A DNA stretch of 59,918 nucleotides from a virus, in the IMG/VR virus record IMGVR_UViG_3300010885_019846, positions 1-59,918 of that record. One strand, given 5' to 3'. Made by a program: the position numbers and the translations under genes. Position 1 is the stretch's first letter. Each line of letters begins with the position of its first letter. The notes under the pieces are model-generated. The model worked only from the letters and a program-made list of their open reading frames with translations. It had not been told where the DNA came from and made no database searches. Below are positions 35,046 to 42,811 of this stretch, one piece after another.

Positions 35046-37799
35046 ATGGCAGCAGAAGGACTCAATCAACCAAGCGGAACGCCTCAGCCACCGATGAACT
35101 CGGATGGTATTGCATTGCCCAATCCTGCTCCAACACCACCAAGTAGCCTCGATACAAAAAATGCAAATGACGCACTCGACAAATTCTTCGTCGAGATGGA
35201 AGCCATCAAGAAGAGCATCGAGAAGACCACAAAGACACTTGAGACGCAGAAGGCACTTCAGGCAAAGGTCAATGATGCTTATGCCAAGCAGCAGAAGGCT
35301 GTATTGGAAACAGCCAAGCAACAGGATGATCTCAAGAAAGATACAGAGAAATACCGTGATGCAGAGGGCAAGTGGGCGAAGGGCACCGAGGCAATTCAGA
35401 CCAAGTATGAATCCGACTTGGCAAATCTGTCCGAATGCGTGAAGACCGCAGACGAAGAGTTCATGAAAGCAACAGAAGCCTTGGATGCAAATATCAAGGC
35501 TATGGGAGATGAGCGCGACGAGCGAATGACTTCCTTGATTGCGTTGCGCGATTTCAGACAGACGGTTAAAGAAGTCGATGCGGAAATGGCGGCAGGAATG
35601 GGGCAGGATCACTTTGCCGCCATTCAAATGGTGACGGATGCCAATAAGCAACAGGCTGAATCCTCTCAGCAAATCAGCAAAGAGTCGAAAGAGGCATTTG
35701 GTGAGATGGCAAAGGGTCTCAAAGAAGCAAATCTCCAAGATGCCGCAGATAGAGCAGCAGCAGCCTTTGAGAAAATGACCGAGACTGCAAAGAAAAATGC
35801 AGAAGAACTCAAGCAGGCTGCTGAAGAAGAGCAACAAGTACAAGACAAACTGAGTGAATTGAGGGATAGGAAGTCTACTCAGAAATTTACCGATCAACTA
35901 CAGGGTAGTGGCGGCATTGTCGGCTTGGGCGACATCAAGAAGGAAATGGAAGACATGGTTGGCTTGGAGGATGAGCGATTCAAGGCAATGAATCCCAAGG
36001 CAACCGAGGCACAGATCAAGGCAAACAGGGAAGAGTTCCTAATCAAGCAGAAGGACACTCTGACCACCATGGTCGAGATCAGGCAGAAGAAGGAACTTGA
36101 GAAGATACAGAAAGAGCGCATCGCTCAAATCATGAAGGAGAAGGGAGTATCTGCTGAATCGGCCAAGAGATTGGCGGGTGGCAACAAGGACTTCCAAAAA
36201 GAAGATGCCCTGACCATGAAGCGGCATCAGGAAACCCTTGATGCATTGCGAAACATGAACCAAGGTCAACTTGTCATGATTAATCGCATGGAAGAGCAGC
36301 AGATCAAGGATGCAGAGAAGGCGATTGAGCAGCAAAACATGGTGCCTGCATGGGCACAGAAATTCATCGACGGATTTCAAGAGTTCAGGGAAGGTCTAGG
36401 CGGCTGGTTCAAGAAGGATGATGGCTGGTTCAAGACAATCCTTCTCTTCTTGACGGTCGCTGTCGGTGCGGTGCTTGGCTACATTTGGACAAAGATACAG
36501 TTCATTGTCACGCTTCTTACCCATCTGCCATTCGGAATCGGCAGGGCTATCGGCAACATCTTTAGGAGTGCGGTAGGGGGAGTTGGCGGAATCTTCGGCA
36601 AGGTCGGAGAAGCGATGGGCCCATTCACAAGAGGACTCAAGGCAATTGGAGAACTGTTCCCATCCATATCTGGCGTACTTGGTCAGTTCGGCAAAGCGTT
36701 CTCATTTGGCTTCCGTATCGTCGGTAAGGTGTTCTTCTACCTGTCTCTTGCAATCGATGCGATCATGGGCGCATACAAGGGGTTCCAGAAGTTGGGCGAT
36801 ATCCGTGGCATGATCATCGGTGCTGTTGCACAGATCATCAGCGGATTGACATTCGGGTTGCTCGATTTCGAATCGATCTTTGACTTCCTCAACAATACAT
36901 TCGGGACAACAGTCAAGGGGTTTGTCGATGCAACTGTTGACTTGGTGAAGGGATTCTACAATCTAGCAATCAAACCATTTGTCACCGCCATCGGGAACAT
37001 TGTGAAGATATTCCGAGGCGGTGAGGGGATCTTCACCAAGATATTCAAGTCAATCTATGAGATGGTATTTGCAGGATTGAAGTATATGGTCGGGATGTTG
37101 ATCTTTCAGTTCGTCAAAATTCCCGTGTACATCATGAAAGCCATCTTCTATTACTTGAAGTTCTTCTACTATGACATTCCGAAGATGCTTGTAGATAGCA
37201 TCATGTGGCTGTGGAATTGGATCACTAGTGGCGATTGGCTAAGTGATCTTGCTAATTTCGGTGAGTGGCTTAACAACAAGTTCATGGAGTTCTTCAACTA
37301 CATACTCGACAGCCTTGCAGATGCATTGGGAGAGTTGCCCATCGTTGGCAGTTATATCAAGAGTGCCTTGGGTGGGGGAACTAAAGAGGATCCCCTAAAA
37401 GACGCAGTAGAAAAGACGGGCGAAGTCATAGAGGATGCCGAAGATGCATCGATGGCTCTTGCTCAAACGCAGCAGAATTCAGTTACCAAGGCAACAAGTG
37501 CGTTGTCCTCAAGCAACACTTCATCTGTTGTAATTGTTCCCACGGGTGGACGGGCGACTGAGTTTGCGTCCTCTGCACCATCGTACAGCGCATCCTCCGT
37601 AAACAAGGCAACCACAAGTGCATCCACAGCCACGATGAATGCTTCGAATCAGAGTAGCGGAACCGTGGCTATCAATGCACCCACCAACAACATGGCGGGG
37701 GGTGGCGGGGAAATGCCCATAATGATGAGTCCAACGAACAACAGGAACACGGAGCCAACTTTCCGTGCCCTGCTGTTTCAAGAGTGCCCTGCCCTATAA
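35046..37799 (+). CDS. 29: Tail tape-measure / hub protein gp29
   Basis: Sets tail length and is likely ejected at infection. It has 917 residues (T4 gp29: 590). Residues 1-40 are Pro/Ser/Thr-rich. Residues about 40-440 are almost continuous coiled coil (ETQKALQAKVNDAYAKQQKA, AAAFEKMTETAKKNAEELKQ). Several hydrophobic or transmembrane segments follow at about 458-760 (TILLFLTVAVGAVLGYIWTK; FSFGFRIVGKVFFYLSLAI; GLKYMVGMLIFQFV). The C-terminal 130 residues are Ser/Thr/Asn-rich. The layout of coiled coil followed by membrane segments and the place right after the gp26/gp51 frameshift pair identify it. A longer tail than that of T4 is expected. Confidence 0.85.
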   Translation: MAAEGLNQPSGTPQPPMNSDGIALPNPAPTPPSSLDTKNANDALDKFFVEMEAIKKSIEKTTKTLETQKALQAKVNDAYAKQQKAVLETAKQQDDLKKDTEKYRDAEGKWAKGTEAIQTKYESDLANLSECVKTADEEFMKATEALDANIKAMGDERDERMTSLIALRDFRQTVKEVDAEMAAGMGQDHFAAIQMVTDANKQQAESSQQISKESKEAFGEMAKGLKEANLQDAADRAAAAFEKMTETAKKNAEELKQAAEEEQQVQDKLSELRDRKSTQKFTDQLQGSGGIVGLGDIKKEMEDMVGLEDERFKAMNPKATEAQIKANREEFLIKQKDTLTTMVEIRQKKELEKIQKERIAQIMKEKGVSAESAKRLAGGNKDFQKEDALTMKRHQETLDALRNMNQGQLVMINRMEEQQIKDAEKAIEQQNMVPAWAQKFIDGFQEFREGLGGWFKKDDGWFKTILLFLTVAVGAVLGYIWTKIQFIVTLLTHLPFGIGRAIGNIFRSAVGGVGGIFGKVGEAMGPFTRGLKAIGELFPSISGVLGQFGKAFSFGFRIVGKVFFYLSLAIDAIMGAYKGFQKLGDIRGMIIGAVAQIISGLTFGLLDFESIFDFLNNTFGTTVKGFVDATVDLVKGFYNLAIKPFVTAIGNIVKIFRGGEGIFTKIFKSIYEMVFAGLKYMVGMLIFQFVKIPVYIMKAIFYYLKFFYYDIPKMLVDSIMWLWNWITSGDWLSDLANFGEWLNNKFMEFFNYILDSLADALGELPIVGSYIKSALGGGTKEDPLKDAVEKTGEVIEDAEDASMALAQTQQNSVTKATSALSSSNTSSVVIVPTGGRATEFASSAPSYSASSVNKATTSASTATMNASNQSSGTVAINAPTNNMAGGGGEMPIMMSPTNNRNTEPTFRALLFQECPAL

Positions 37800-37804
37800 C
37801 ACAA

Positions 37805-37828
37805 CCGCCACCCATTTCTGAGTGGCGG
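37805..37828. terminator. Hairpin between convergent gp29 and gp32
   Basis: CCGCCAC (37805-37811) pairs with GTGGCGG (37822-37828) around a 10-base loop. It is a stable GC stem in the 60-bp gap between convergent genes. No long T-run is present on either strand, so it could be a weak or bidirectional terminator. Confidence 0.65.
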
Positions 37829-37859
37829 TCGGTTGCCTCCATGGCATGGACAGAGTCAA

Positions 37860-38792
37860 TCACTCATCGTCATCAGCCAACTTCTTGAAGTAAGCAAAGG
37901 CATCTTCGCCTTCGTCATCATCAGTCTTCGCCGCCTTGGCGGGTGCCTTCTTCGCGGGGGTCTCTTCAGCCACAGGCGCAGGCTTAGACTTCATCTTGGA
38001 GCGGAAGTCATCGGGTTCAGCCTCCTCTGCGCGAGTAGCCGCACCTTCAACTGCACCGCCCTTGAGAACCTGATCCATTCGACCCTTGAGTTCCTCATAC
38101 GACTTGAACTGATCGGCAGCAACGAACGGCTGAAGAGCATGCTCCGACTTCCAAAGAGCCTCAAGCCGCTTGTCATCACCATCGAACACTTCTGATGGTG
38201 TCTGAAAGCCGCTCTTCTCGTAGGAGACATAGCCCGACTCAAGATGCGCCTTCAACTTGAAGTTAGCACCCTGCCAAAGGTCAAACGGATTGAACTTCGT
38301 CTCGTCAGGAGAAGTGGGGTTCATTGCCTCCTGCAACTTGTCGAAGATCTTCTTGCCGAACTTGTAGAGGAACACCTTGCCCTCGTTGTCGCGGTTTGCG
38401 GGATCATTGACCACAAGGATGTTGGCGATGTAGGACAACTTGCGCTTGCGGTCGCGGGCAATACCCTTGTTCGACTCAAGCCCGCTGTTCCACAGTTCAT
38501 TGTTTGCCTCGCACACGGGGCACTTCTTGCCTACCGTAGTCGGGCAGTTCTCAATCATCCAACCGCCCTTGCCCTGAAAGCCGTGCGAAAACACACGCAC
38601 CCAAGGAATGTCCTCGCCATCAACGGGAGGAAGGAAGCGAACGACCGCATAGCCGTTACCCGCCTTGTCGCGCTCAAGCGACCAGAAGCGGTCATCATCG
38701 TAGTTCTTCTTGTCGCTGACCTTGGTCATCTCCTTAGAGAGACGGTCGATTGCGGACTGCGAGTTCTTCTTCAAACTTGAAAAGCCTGACAT
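37860..38792 (-). CDS. 32: Single-stranded DNA-binding protein gp32
   Basis: Coats ssDNA in replication, recombination and repair. It has 310 residues (T4: 301). The core matches T4 well: DKAGNGYAVVRFLPPVDGED near 42-61, VFSHGFQGKGGWMIENCPTT, KKCPVCEANN (zinc subdomain cysteines), KLSYIANILVVNDPANRDNE and EGKVFLYKFGKKIFDKLQEA. The C-terminal 70 residues are an Ala/Lys/Pro linker ending in an acidic tail (AYFKKLADDDE), as needed for partner binding. A sigma70-type promoter and AAGGAG ribosome site precede it. Confidence 0.97.
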   Translation of the reverse strand: MSGFSSLKKNSQSAIDRLSKEMTKVSDKKNYDDDRFWSLERDKAGNGYAVVRFLPPVDGEDIPWVRVFSHGFQGKGGWMIENCPTTVGKKCPVCEANNELWNSGLESNKGIARDRKRKLSYIANILVVNDPANRDNEGKVFLYKFGKKIFDKLQEAMNPTSPDETKFNPFDLWQGANFKLKAHLESGYVSYEKSGFQTPSEVFDGDDKRLEALWKSEHALQPFVAADQFKSYEELKGRMDQVLKGGAVEGAATRAEEAEPDDFRSKMKSKPAPVAEETPAKKAPAKAAKTDDDEGEDAFAYFKKLADDDE

Positions 38793-38834
38793 GTGTTGTA
38801 TCTCCTTGTGTGTAGTGTGTGAACGATTTGTGTG

Positions 38835-38863
38835 ATTCTAGCGTGTGTTGGTGATTCAGTCAA
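38835..38863 (-). promoter_or_regulatory. Host-type promoter for gp32 (TTGACT-17-TAGAAT)
   Basis: The -35 TTGACT (38858-38863) and -10 TAGAAT (38835-38840) have an exact 17-bp spacer on the minus strand. The leader to the gp32 ATG is about 35 bases and carries AAGGAG. The -35 overlaps the stop of gp33. Confidence 0.8.
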
Positions 38864-39098
38864 GGGGCAACTTAGACGATTTCTTTGCGCCCCGCATCAT
38901 GTTCTTGTCCTCAAACTCTGCCTTGAGTTTCTCCCGAATCGGCTTGGTCACCAACTTGGCAACCGATTCAGGTTCGATTCCGTGCTTTTCACATAGTTCA
39001 AGGATGGCATCGATGTACTTGCCATCCTTCCTGTTTTTACACAGTTCTTCGATTTCTTTGCTGAATGTCTCTTCAATGTTGATGATCGATCCCATCAT
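38856..39098 (-). CDS. 33: Late-transcription co-activator gp33
   Basis: Links RNA polymerase to the sliding clamp so that gp55 can fire late promoters. It has 80 residues (T4: 112). The cyanophage-type gp33 core is seen as KYIDAILELCEKHGIEPESV and AKLVTKPIREKLKAE (residues about 27-61), parallel to T4 FIIEKMVEEFGMSYLEATTA. The C-terminus (KKSSKLPLD) differs from the T4 clamp-binding end TLDFLL. ATG at 39098 has AGGA upstream and overlaps the preceding stop (ATGATGG); the next ATG codon is also possible. Confidence 0.85.
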   Translation of the reverse strand: MMGSIINIEETFSKEIEELCKNRKDGKYIDAILELCEKHGIEPESVAKLVTKPIREKLKAEFEDKNMMRGAKKSSKLPLD

Positions 39099-39340
39099 GG
39101 AATCCTTTCTTCGATGTTGGGGTCTTCTGTCTCAATCGGCATTTGATCAATGGTATCCACCCAACGATTGATACCCCTCTCAAACTCTTCTGTTGTCAGT
39201 AGAATGCCAATCTGTTCGCCCTTTTCCGTCATGAAACGGATGCAATGCATCTGCTCAGGGTAAACAATAGGAGGCACTTCACTACTCACTCGCGTGAATG
39301 TCCAACCAAACTTCTCAAAGAGCCTTTTGAGCCATCCCAT
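39095..39340 (-). CDS. Unknown 81-residue protein
   Basis: Not recognised. It has an amphipathic, basic N-terminus (MGWLKRLFEKFGWTFTRV) that could bind membrane or nucleic acid, then a small alpha/beta region with GEQIGILLTTEEFERGINRW near 43-62. ATG at 39340 has GGAG 7 bases upstream. An in-frame TTG at 39346 lies too close to that site to be used. It overlaps the nuclease gene upstream by 26 bp and gp33 downstream by 4 bp, so all three are translationally linked. Confidence 0.7.
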   Translation of the reverse strand: MGWLKRLFEKFGWTFTRVSSEVPPIVYPEQMHCIRFMTEKGEQIGILLTTEEFERGINRWVDTIDQMPIETEDPNIEERIP

Positions 39341-39995
39341 TTGCAATCTCCTGAATTTGCTTGAAGTTGTACTTGCTCCAATATGACTTGATTACGGAGC
39401 CAAGACTTTCCTTGTAGTCACCGCGATCCTCGATGAATTCTTGTGAGGTGCCTTCATCGGTGGCAATCAGGACAACGAGTTTTTCGATGCGTTGACCTGT
39501 ACGCTCCTCCCACATATAGGAGTAAGCCGTAGCCTGATGAAAGTAGTTCTTGATCCAAGCCCTTCGCTTCTCCTTAGAGGCGGTCTTGAAATCGATGATC
39601 GAAGGTTCTCCCTTGTATTCACCGATGCAGTCTGTTCGCCCCGCAAGACGGAGGTTGTCTGACCACATTGGTGTTTCGATGGCATAGATCTCACCGATGT
39701 TCTGCAACAGCGGGAACAGCGGATCGAAATGCCACCTCTCGCTAATGTCCGTGGGGACAGTACCCTTTTTCAGGTAGTCCTCAACCAAGGAGTGCAGTTT
39801 ATTGCCCCGATTGATTGCCATCTGCGAAGCCTTGGCATTCTCGGGATCTTCTCTCCACTTCTTCCACTTTTCGGCATCTTCGTGGTTGACTACGGTCGTG
39901 ACCGATGGATACCACTTACCGCTTGTGGGGGATTGGTAATAGCGACCCGCACCCTCGCCTTCGACGGAAACTAACTTCACTTCATTTGTGTTCAT
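39315..39995 (-). CDS. PD-(D/E)XK (Cas4/RecB-like) nuclease
   Basis: 226 residues. The nuclease signature is LAGRTDCIGEYKGEPSIIDF followed by KTASK (about 117-141): the first acid is the D of GRTD, then IDFKT gives D-x-K, and the downstream Q of YFHQATAYSYMWE near 151-163 is the typical Cas4/RecB QxxxY motif. The N-terminal histidine of NRGNKLHSLVEDYL near 64-77 fits the RecB-family helix. It is probably a DNA exonuclease in recombination or host DNA degradation. It shares an operon with the zinc-ribbon protein and gp33. Confidence 0.85.
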   Translation of the reverse strand: MNTNEVKLVSVEGEGAGRYYQSPTSGKWYPSVTTVVNHEDAEKWKKWREDPENAKASQMAINRGNKLHSLVEDYLKKGTVPTDISERWHFDPLFPLLQNIGEIYAIETPMWSDNLRLAGRTDCIGEYKGEPSIIDFKTASKEKRRAWIKNYFHQATAYSYMWEERTGQRIEKLVVLIATDEGTSQEFIEDRGDYKESLGSVIKSYWSKYNFKQIQEIANGMAQKAL

Positions 39996-39996
39996 T

Positions 39997-40251
39997 TTAA
40001 TAGTCCCGCAGTCCGTGCCGTGGGTGCGCTTGTTTGATCTTGGAGATCACTTCCTTGAAACCGCTATCGGGGCGACGAATGCCCAAACGAACTGGATCGA
40101 TAACGGGCGGTGCAGAAGGAATGAACTGCTCCACCTTTTTTTCCCCGCACTTTGGGCAGGGCTGCTTGCATGGCTTGTCGTGATCCTTGATCTTGAGGAA
40201 TTCCTCAAAGATGTGGTTGCAAGCCTTGCACATGTAATCATAGTTTGGCAT
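39997..40251 (-). CDS. FmdB-type zinc-ribbon protein
   Basis: 84 residues. Two cysteine pairs, YMCKACNHIFEEF (about 6-18) and CPKCGEKKVEQF (about 32-43), form a zinc ribbon like the FmdB family. The C-terminal part (PDSGFKEVISKIKQAHPRHG) is basic and may contact DNA or RNA. Small proteins of this kind are common in T4-like marine phages, with no fixed function. A full TATAAATA late box lies 12 bp upstream of the ATG. It is 1 bp from the nuclease gene. Confidence 0.8.
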   Translation of the reverse strand: MPNYDYMCKACNHIFEEFLKIKDHDKPCKQPCPKCGEKKVEQFIPSAPPVIDPVRLGIRRPDSGFKEVISKIKQAHPRHGLRDY

Positions 40252-40262
40252 AACGAGTCAAC

Positions 40263-40270
40263 TATTTATA
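40263..40270 (-). promoter_or_regulatory. Late promoter TATAAATA (exact T4 consensus)
   Basis: GTATAAATAG on the minus strand, the only perfect eight-base T4 late box noticed here. It overlaps the end of the preceding gene and leads into the zinc-ribbon gene. Confidence 0.75.
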
Positions 40271-40814
40271 CGACCTGACTGCCAAACCACGAAGGGACAG
40301 GAGTTTTGCACCACTTTGCAAACCGCTTTTTCTCCCCAATGTAGTAGTTGCGATACGCCGCGACTGCATCATCGGATCGATATTGTTCGGGCATTGCCTG
40401 TGCAAATGGTGTGAGCGCACCGATCTCAATATTTTTGGGGAGATCGAACAAACAGTCGGTCATCAGATTTTGCATGGAATGCACCTTATCGTACCGTAGT
40501 CTGTACTGCTTGAGTAGACTGATTCCATGATCGGACAACCACTCGTAGTTTTCCGACGAGCGCATTGCCCACTTGGTACATGGATGGTTGACCATTACTG
40601 GCAGACACAAACGCATATCCCATTCGGGGTTGGGATGGTGCCAATGCTTGATCTTGCGTCCGCTTTTGCTAATGCGAATTGCAGGAGTACCGTCCAACAC
40701 ACGATGGACTGTGGACAGCATCTGTGCCGTCTCAACGATCATCTTTACGACATGCTTGTCACACATGTCGCGGGCTGCGCCTTCGGGAGTTGGATTGAGT
40801 ACAAAGATGTTCAT
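40266..40814 (-). CDS. Conserved phage protein with HVVKM motif, unknown role
   Basis: 182 residues from the ATG at 40814, which overlaps the previous stop (TAACATG); the open frame upstream is unrelated. The pattern MNIFVLNPTPEGAARDMCDK, HVVKMIVETAQMLSTVHRVL, KHWHHPNPEWDMRLCLPVMV and AAYRNYYIGEKKRFAKW is a widespread phage family of unknown function. It is rich in His, Cys and Asp. I know the family only as conserved hypothetical; similarity to DNA-repair folds has been suggested but I cannot verify it. Confidence 0.8.
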   Translation of the reverse strand: MNIFVLNPTPEGAARDMCDKHVVKMIVETAQMLSTVHRVLDGTPAIRISKSGRKIKHWHHPNPEWDMRLCLPVMVNHPCTKWAMRSSENYEWLSDHGISLLKQYRLRYDKVHSMQNLMTDCLFDLPKNIEIGALTPFAQAMPEQYRSDDAVAAYRNYYIGEKKRFAKWCKTPVPSWFGSQVV

Positions 40815-40815
40815 G

Positions 40816-41061
40816 TTAGTCCATGAAAGAGCCGTGATTCCACAGATGCCAGAGACGATGCTTGAAGATTTCCCAACCAAGACCAATCCAAGAGTCAGCC
40901 TCGTACTCACCCGCCCAACAAGTCATTCTATACATGGGCGGTGGCTCCTTGGGTGCCTTGGGGAATTCGATTGGGATTGCATCAGGCAAAGCAGCAAGTT
41001 CAAACTTCCGCTCCACCTTCTTGGGCTTGCTCACGCGCTTGCGTATCGTCTTCTTAGCCAT
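40816..41061 (-). CDS. Unknown 81-residue protein
   Basis: No family recognised. It has a strongly basic N-terminus (MAKKTIRKRVSKPKKVERKF), a proline-rich middle (FPKAPKEPPPMYRM) and a tryptophan-rich C-terminus (GLGWEIFKHRLWHLWNHG). The charge suggests nucleic-acid or membrane binding. It overlaps the upstream gene by 8 bp and is coupled to the HVVKM gene downstream. Confidence 0.65.
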   Translation of the reverse strand: MAKKTIRKRVSKPKKVERKFELAALPDAIPIEFPKAPKEPPPMYRMTCWAGEYEADSWIGLGWEIFKHRLWHLWNHGSFMD

Positions 41062-41263
41062 TGCGGTGCGCTCCCATCTGCTCTACATTGTCTTCCTTGA
41101 CCCAAAAGGTCTCGGGCCCCCACTCGCTGCTGTGGGTGGTGACAAGATACTGCTTGCCCCAATTTGGGTGCGTCTCTACCCGCCGAACAACGGCGGTCTT
41201 TCGCTCTTCACGGAGCCAAACCTTTTGCTGTGGTGTCTTACGGACGGTGTCGTTGCTTTCCAT
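41054..41263 (-). CDS. Unknown 69-residue protein, first gene of an early operon
   Basis: Starts at ATG 41263. A longer in-frame start at 41326 is excluded because it lies within the -35 box of the promoter that drives the gene. The small beta-type sequence TAVVRRVETHPNWGKQYLVT followed by HSSEWGPETFWVKEDNVEQM (about 27-63) may be an SH3-like domain. GGGG lies about 9 bases upstream of the ATG. The gene heads a run of minus-strand genes down to gp33. Confidence 0.65.
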   Translation of the reverse strand: MESNDTVRKTPQQKVWLREERKTAVVRRVETHPNWGKQYLVTTHSSEWGPETFWVKEDNVEQMGAHRNG

Positions 41264-41297
41264 AGTTGTTACCCCTGTATGGGTTGCGATTGAATGA

Positions 41298-41326
41298 AGT
41301 ATATCACCGAATACAGACCGTGTCAA
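41298..41326 (-). promoter_or_regulatory. Host-type promoter TTGACA-17-TATACT
   Basis: Perfect -35 TTGACA (41321-41326) and -10 TATACT (41298-41303) with a 17-bp spacer on the minus strand, about 35 bp upstream of the 69-residue gene. It probably serves the early operon running to gp33. Confidence 0.85.
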
Positions 41327-41333
41327 GTGGCTG

Positions 41334-41340
41334 CTAAATA
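41334..41340 (+). promoter_or_regulatory. Late promoter CTAAATA before the 145-residue gene
   Basis: CTAAATA on the plus strand, 15 bp before the ATG at 41356, with GGAGG between. It lies 7 bp from the back-to-back early promoter, so early leftward and late rightward transcription diverge here. Confidence 0.65.
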
Positions 41341-41355
41341 GGTTGGAGGTACATT

Positions 41356-41793
41356 ATGCCAACTACCCTGACAATTCCCGAAGTACTGAAGAAGATCTCG
41401 CAGAATTCCAAGAGCCGCGAAGACACGGTTCGACTGCTGCGCGAGAACGGAAACATGACCCTCAAGCAAATCTTGCGGTACGCTTTCTTTGATACCGCGA
41501 AATGGTATCGCAACGATTTGCCCGCTTACACTCCCGATCAGGCTCCTGAAGGTCTGACGATGTCGAGCCTTTTCCAAGAGAGCAAGCGTCTGTACATCTT
41601 CAAAGAGTCCTATAACCTTCCAAGGGAGCGCAAGGACATCCTGCTCATTCAAATCCTTGAGTCGGTTCACCCCGATGAGGCGAAGTTGCTTCAGGAACTC
41701 CTGATGGGAACCTTCGGATATGGCTACGGATTGAACAAGTCTGTTGTACAAGAGGCGTTCCCCGATATCGTCAGTTCGGTTGTTGCTTCCTGA
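41356..41793 (+). CDS. DUF6433-like conserved protein (145 aa)
   Basis: Family common in T4-like marine phages, function unknown. The hallmarks are TLKQILRYAFFDTAKW near residues 35-50, LPAYTPDQAPEG near 55-66, FQESKRLYIF near 72-81, and DILLIQILESVHPDEAKLLQ with KSVVQEAFPDIV in the C-terminal half. It is all-helical. GGAGG lies 7 bases before the ATG. The gene ends convergently, overlapping the RuvC-like gene by 23 bp. Confidence 0.75.
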   Translation: MPTTLTIPEVLKKISQNSKSREDTVRLLRENGNMTLKQILRYAFFDTAKWYRNDLPAYTPDQAPEGLTMSSLFQESKRLYIFKESYNLPRERKDILLIQILESVHPDEAKLLQELLMGTFGYGYGLNKSVVQEAFPDIVSSVVAS

Positions 41794-42319
41794 TAGCATA
41801 CCGAGCGAGGAAGTACGAGTCAACTATGTCGGACACAGGACTGCCACAGTCCTTGCTTTCCTTGTCCATGCCCTTCATCAGGTCGATGCCTGTCTGCTGT
41901 ACAAAGGCAGAATGCATTGCACACTTGTCGGCGTTGCCTTTTCCCGATGCGAACTTCTTCAGAGCCGTGGGGGCGACTGTTTGAAACTTTACCCCCTCCT
42001 TCCACAACTTGTGCTTTAGCAAGCCACAGTTCTCACCAATATGAAAGACCTTCCCCTTAGCCCCCATAGCGTAGTCCTCTATGACGAGAGCGTCAGGTTG
42101 GATCTTGCACTTGGAGACAGCCCAATCCGAAATCAAATCGTATCTTTGCTCGGGGGACAAGAAGTCGGGATACGGATCACCGATGCAAGTCAGAAAGCCA
42201 AAGGTATGTGTGAGTTGGTTTCGCTTGACGGATGTCAGAAACCAACAAGTGGCTTTGTCGCCATCGATCAGAGTCACGGCGGGTGAGGTCATCGAGTAGT
42301 CAATACCAAGCACTTTCAC
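41771..42319 (-). CDS. RuvC-like Holliday junction resolvase
   Basis: RNase H-fold nuclease. VKVLGIDYSMTSPAVTLIDG at the start gives the first catalytic Asp (GIDYS), PDALVIEDYAMGAKGKVFHI near 83-102 gives the Glu of strand 4 (VIEDYA), APTALKKFASGKGNADK is the family lysine loop, and SDIVDSYFLARYAI holds the last acids. The start is probably GTG at 42319, since the longer frame upstream runs through the divergent UvsY promoter and has unrelated residues. The product is 182 residues. It may resolve recombination or packaging junctions; T4 itself uses the unrelated gp49. Confidence 0.82.
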   Translation of the reverse strand: MKVLGIDYSMTSPAVTLIDGDKATCWFLTSVKRNQLTHTFGFLTCIGDPYPDFLSPEQRYDLISDWAVSKCKIQPDALVIEDYAMGAKGKVFHIGENCGLLKHKLWKEGVKFQTVAPTALKKFASGKGNADKCAMHSAFVQQTGIDLMKGMDKESKDCGSPVSDIVDSYFLARYAIRKQQPN

Positions 42320-42330
42320 AAAGGTATGTA

Positions 42331-42358
42331 TTGCACATATCGAATTCTGTGCTAGAAT
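42331..42358 (+). promoter_or_regulatory. Host-type promoter for UvsY (TTGCAC-16-TAGAAT)
   Basis: -35 TTGCAC (42331-42336) and -10 TAGAAT (42353-42358), spacer 16 bp. The expected start point falls at about 42365, right before the UvsY ATG at 42366, with no ribosome site. Confidence 0.7.
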
Positions 42359-42365
42359 CCACGCA

Positions 42366-42803
42366 ATGAACATCGAACGCATCAAAGAAATGGTCGAAAC
42401 AGACTTGAAGATTGATGGTACGGAGTTGGGCGATGAGTCCATCCGCATCCCCAAGTTGCACGGCAAGTACCTGAACATCTACCACGATGAGAGCCTCATC
42501 CTCCGAAAGTTGGAGGCTGATTGGAAGGTACTCCGAAAGCAGAAGTGGGAGTACTACAACGGCAAACTGTCTCAACAGGATCTTGCCGCATTGGGTTGGG
42601 AGCCATTCGGACACCGCATACTTCGACAGGACATTGACACATACATGGATGCCGACCCCGATCTGGTCAAGATGAATTCGAAGTACGACTTGCAAAAGGC
42701 CAAGGTCGAGTATCTCGACTCCATAATCAAGGGCATAAACAATCGTCAATGGGTCATCCGCAACGCAATTGAGTGGAGGAAGTTTATGAGCGGGGTGACC
42801 TAA
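42366..42803 (+). CDS. uvsY: Recombination mediator UvsY
   Basis: Loads the UvsX recombinase onto gp32-coated ssDNA. It has 145 residues (T4: 137). The N-terminus MNIERIKEMVETDLKIDGTE aligns without gaps to T4 MRLEDLQEELKKDVFIDSTK, which supports the ATG at 42366. The central helical part (HGKYLNIYHDESLILRKLEA, then KVLRKQKWEYYNGKL) and the C-terminal ending with DSIIKGINNRQWVIRNAIEW follow T4. The stop TAA is part of the CTAAATA box of UvsW. Confidence 0.92.
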   Translation: MNIERIKEMVETDLKIDGTELGDESIRIPKLHGKYLNIYHDESLILRKLEADWKVLRKQKWEYYNGKLSQQDLAALGWEPFGHRILRQDIDTYMDADPDLVKMNSKYDLQKAKVEYLDSIIKGINNRQWVIRNAIEWRKFMSGVT

Positions 42804-42806
42804 ATA
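42800..42806 (+). promoter_or_regulatory. Late promoter CTAAATA before UvsW, overlapping the UvsY stop
   Basis: CTAAATA whose TAA (42801-42803) terminates UvsY. The UvsW ATG is 5 bp downstream. Confidence 0.6.
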
Positions 42807-42811
42807 GTGCT

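Noticed and set aside
34878-35897. 339-codon open frame on the minus strand opposite gp51 and the tape measure, rich in Cys, Leu and Phe
   Set aside because: Composition is the antisense image of Lys/Glu/Ala-rich coiled coil; there is no promoter or ribosome site.
42320-42478. N-terminal extension of the RuvC-like protein to 42478
   Set aside because: It runs antisense through the UvsY start and promoter, and the RNase H fold begins at GTG 42319.
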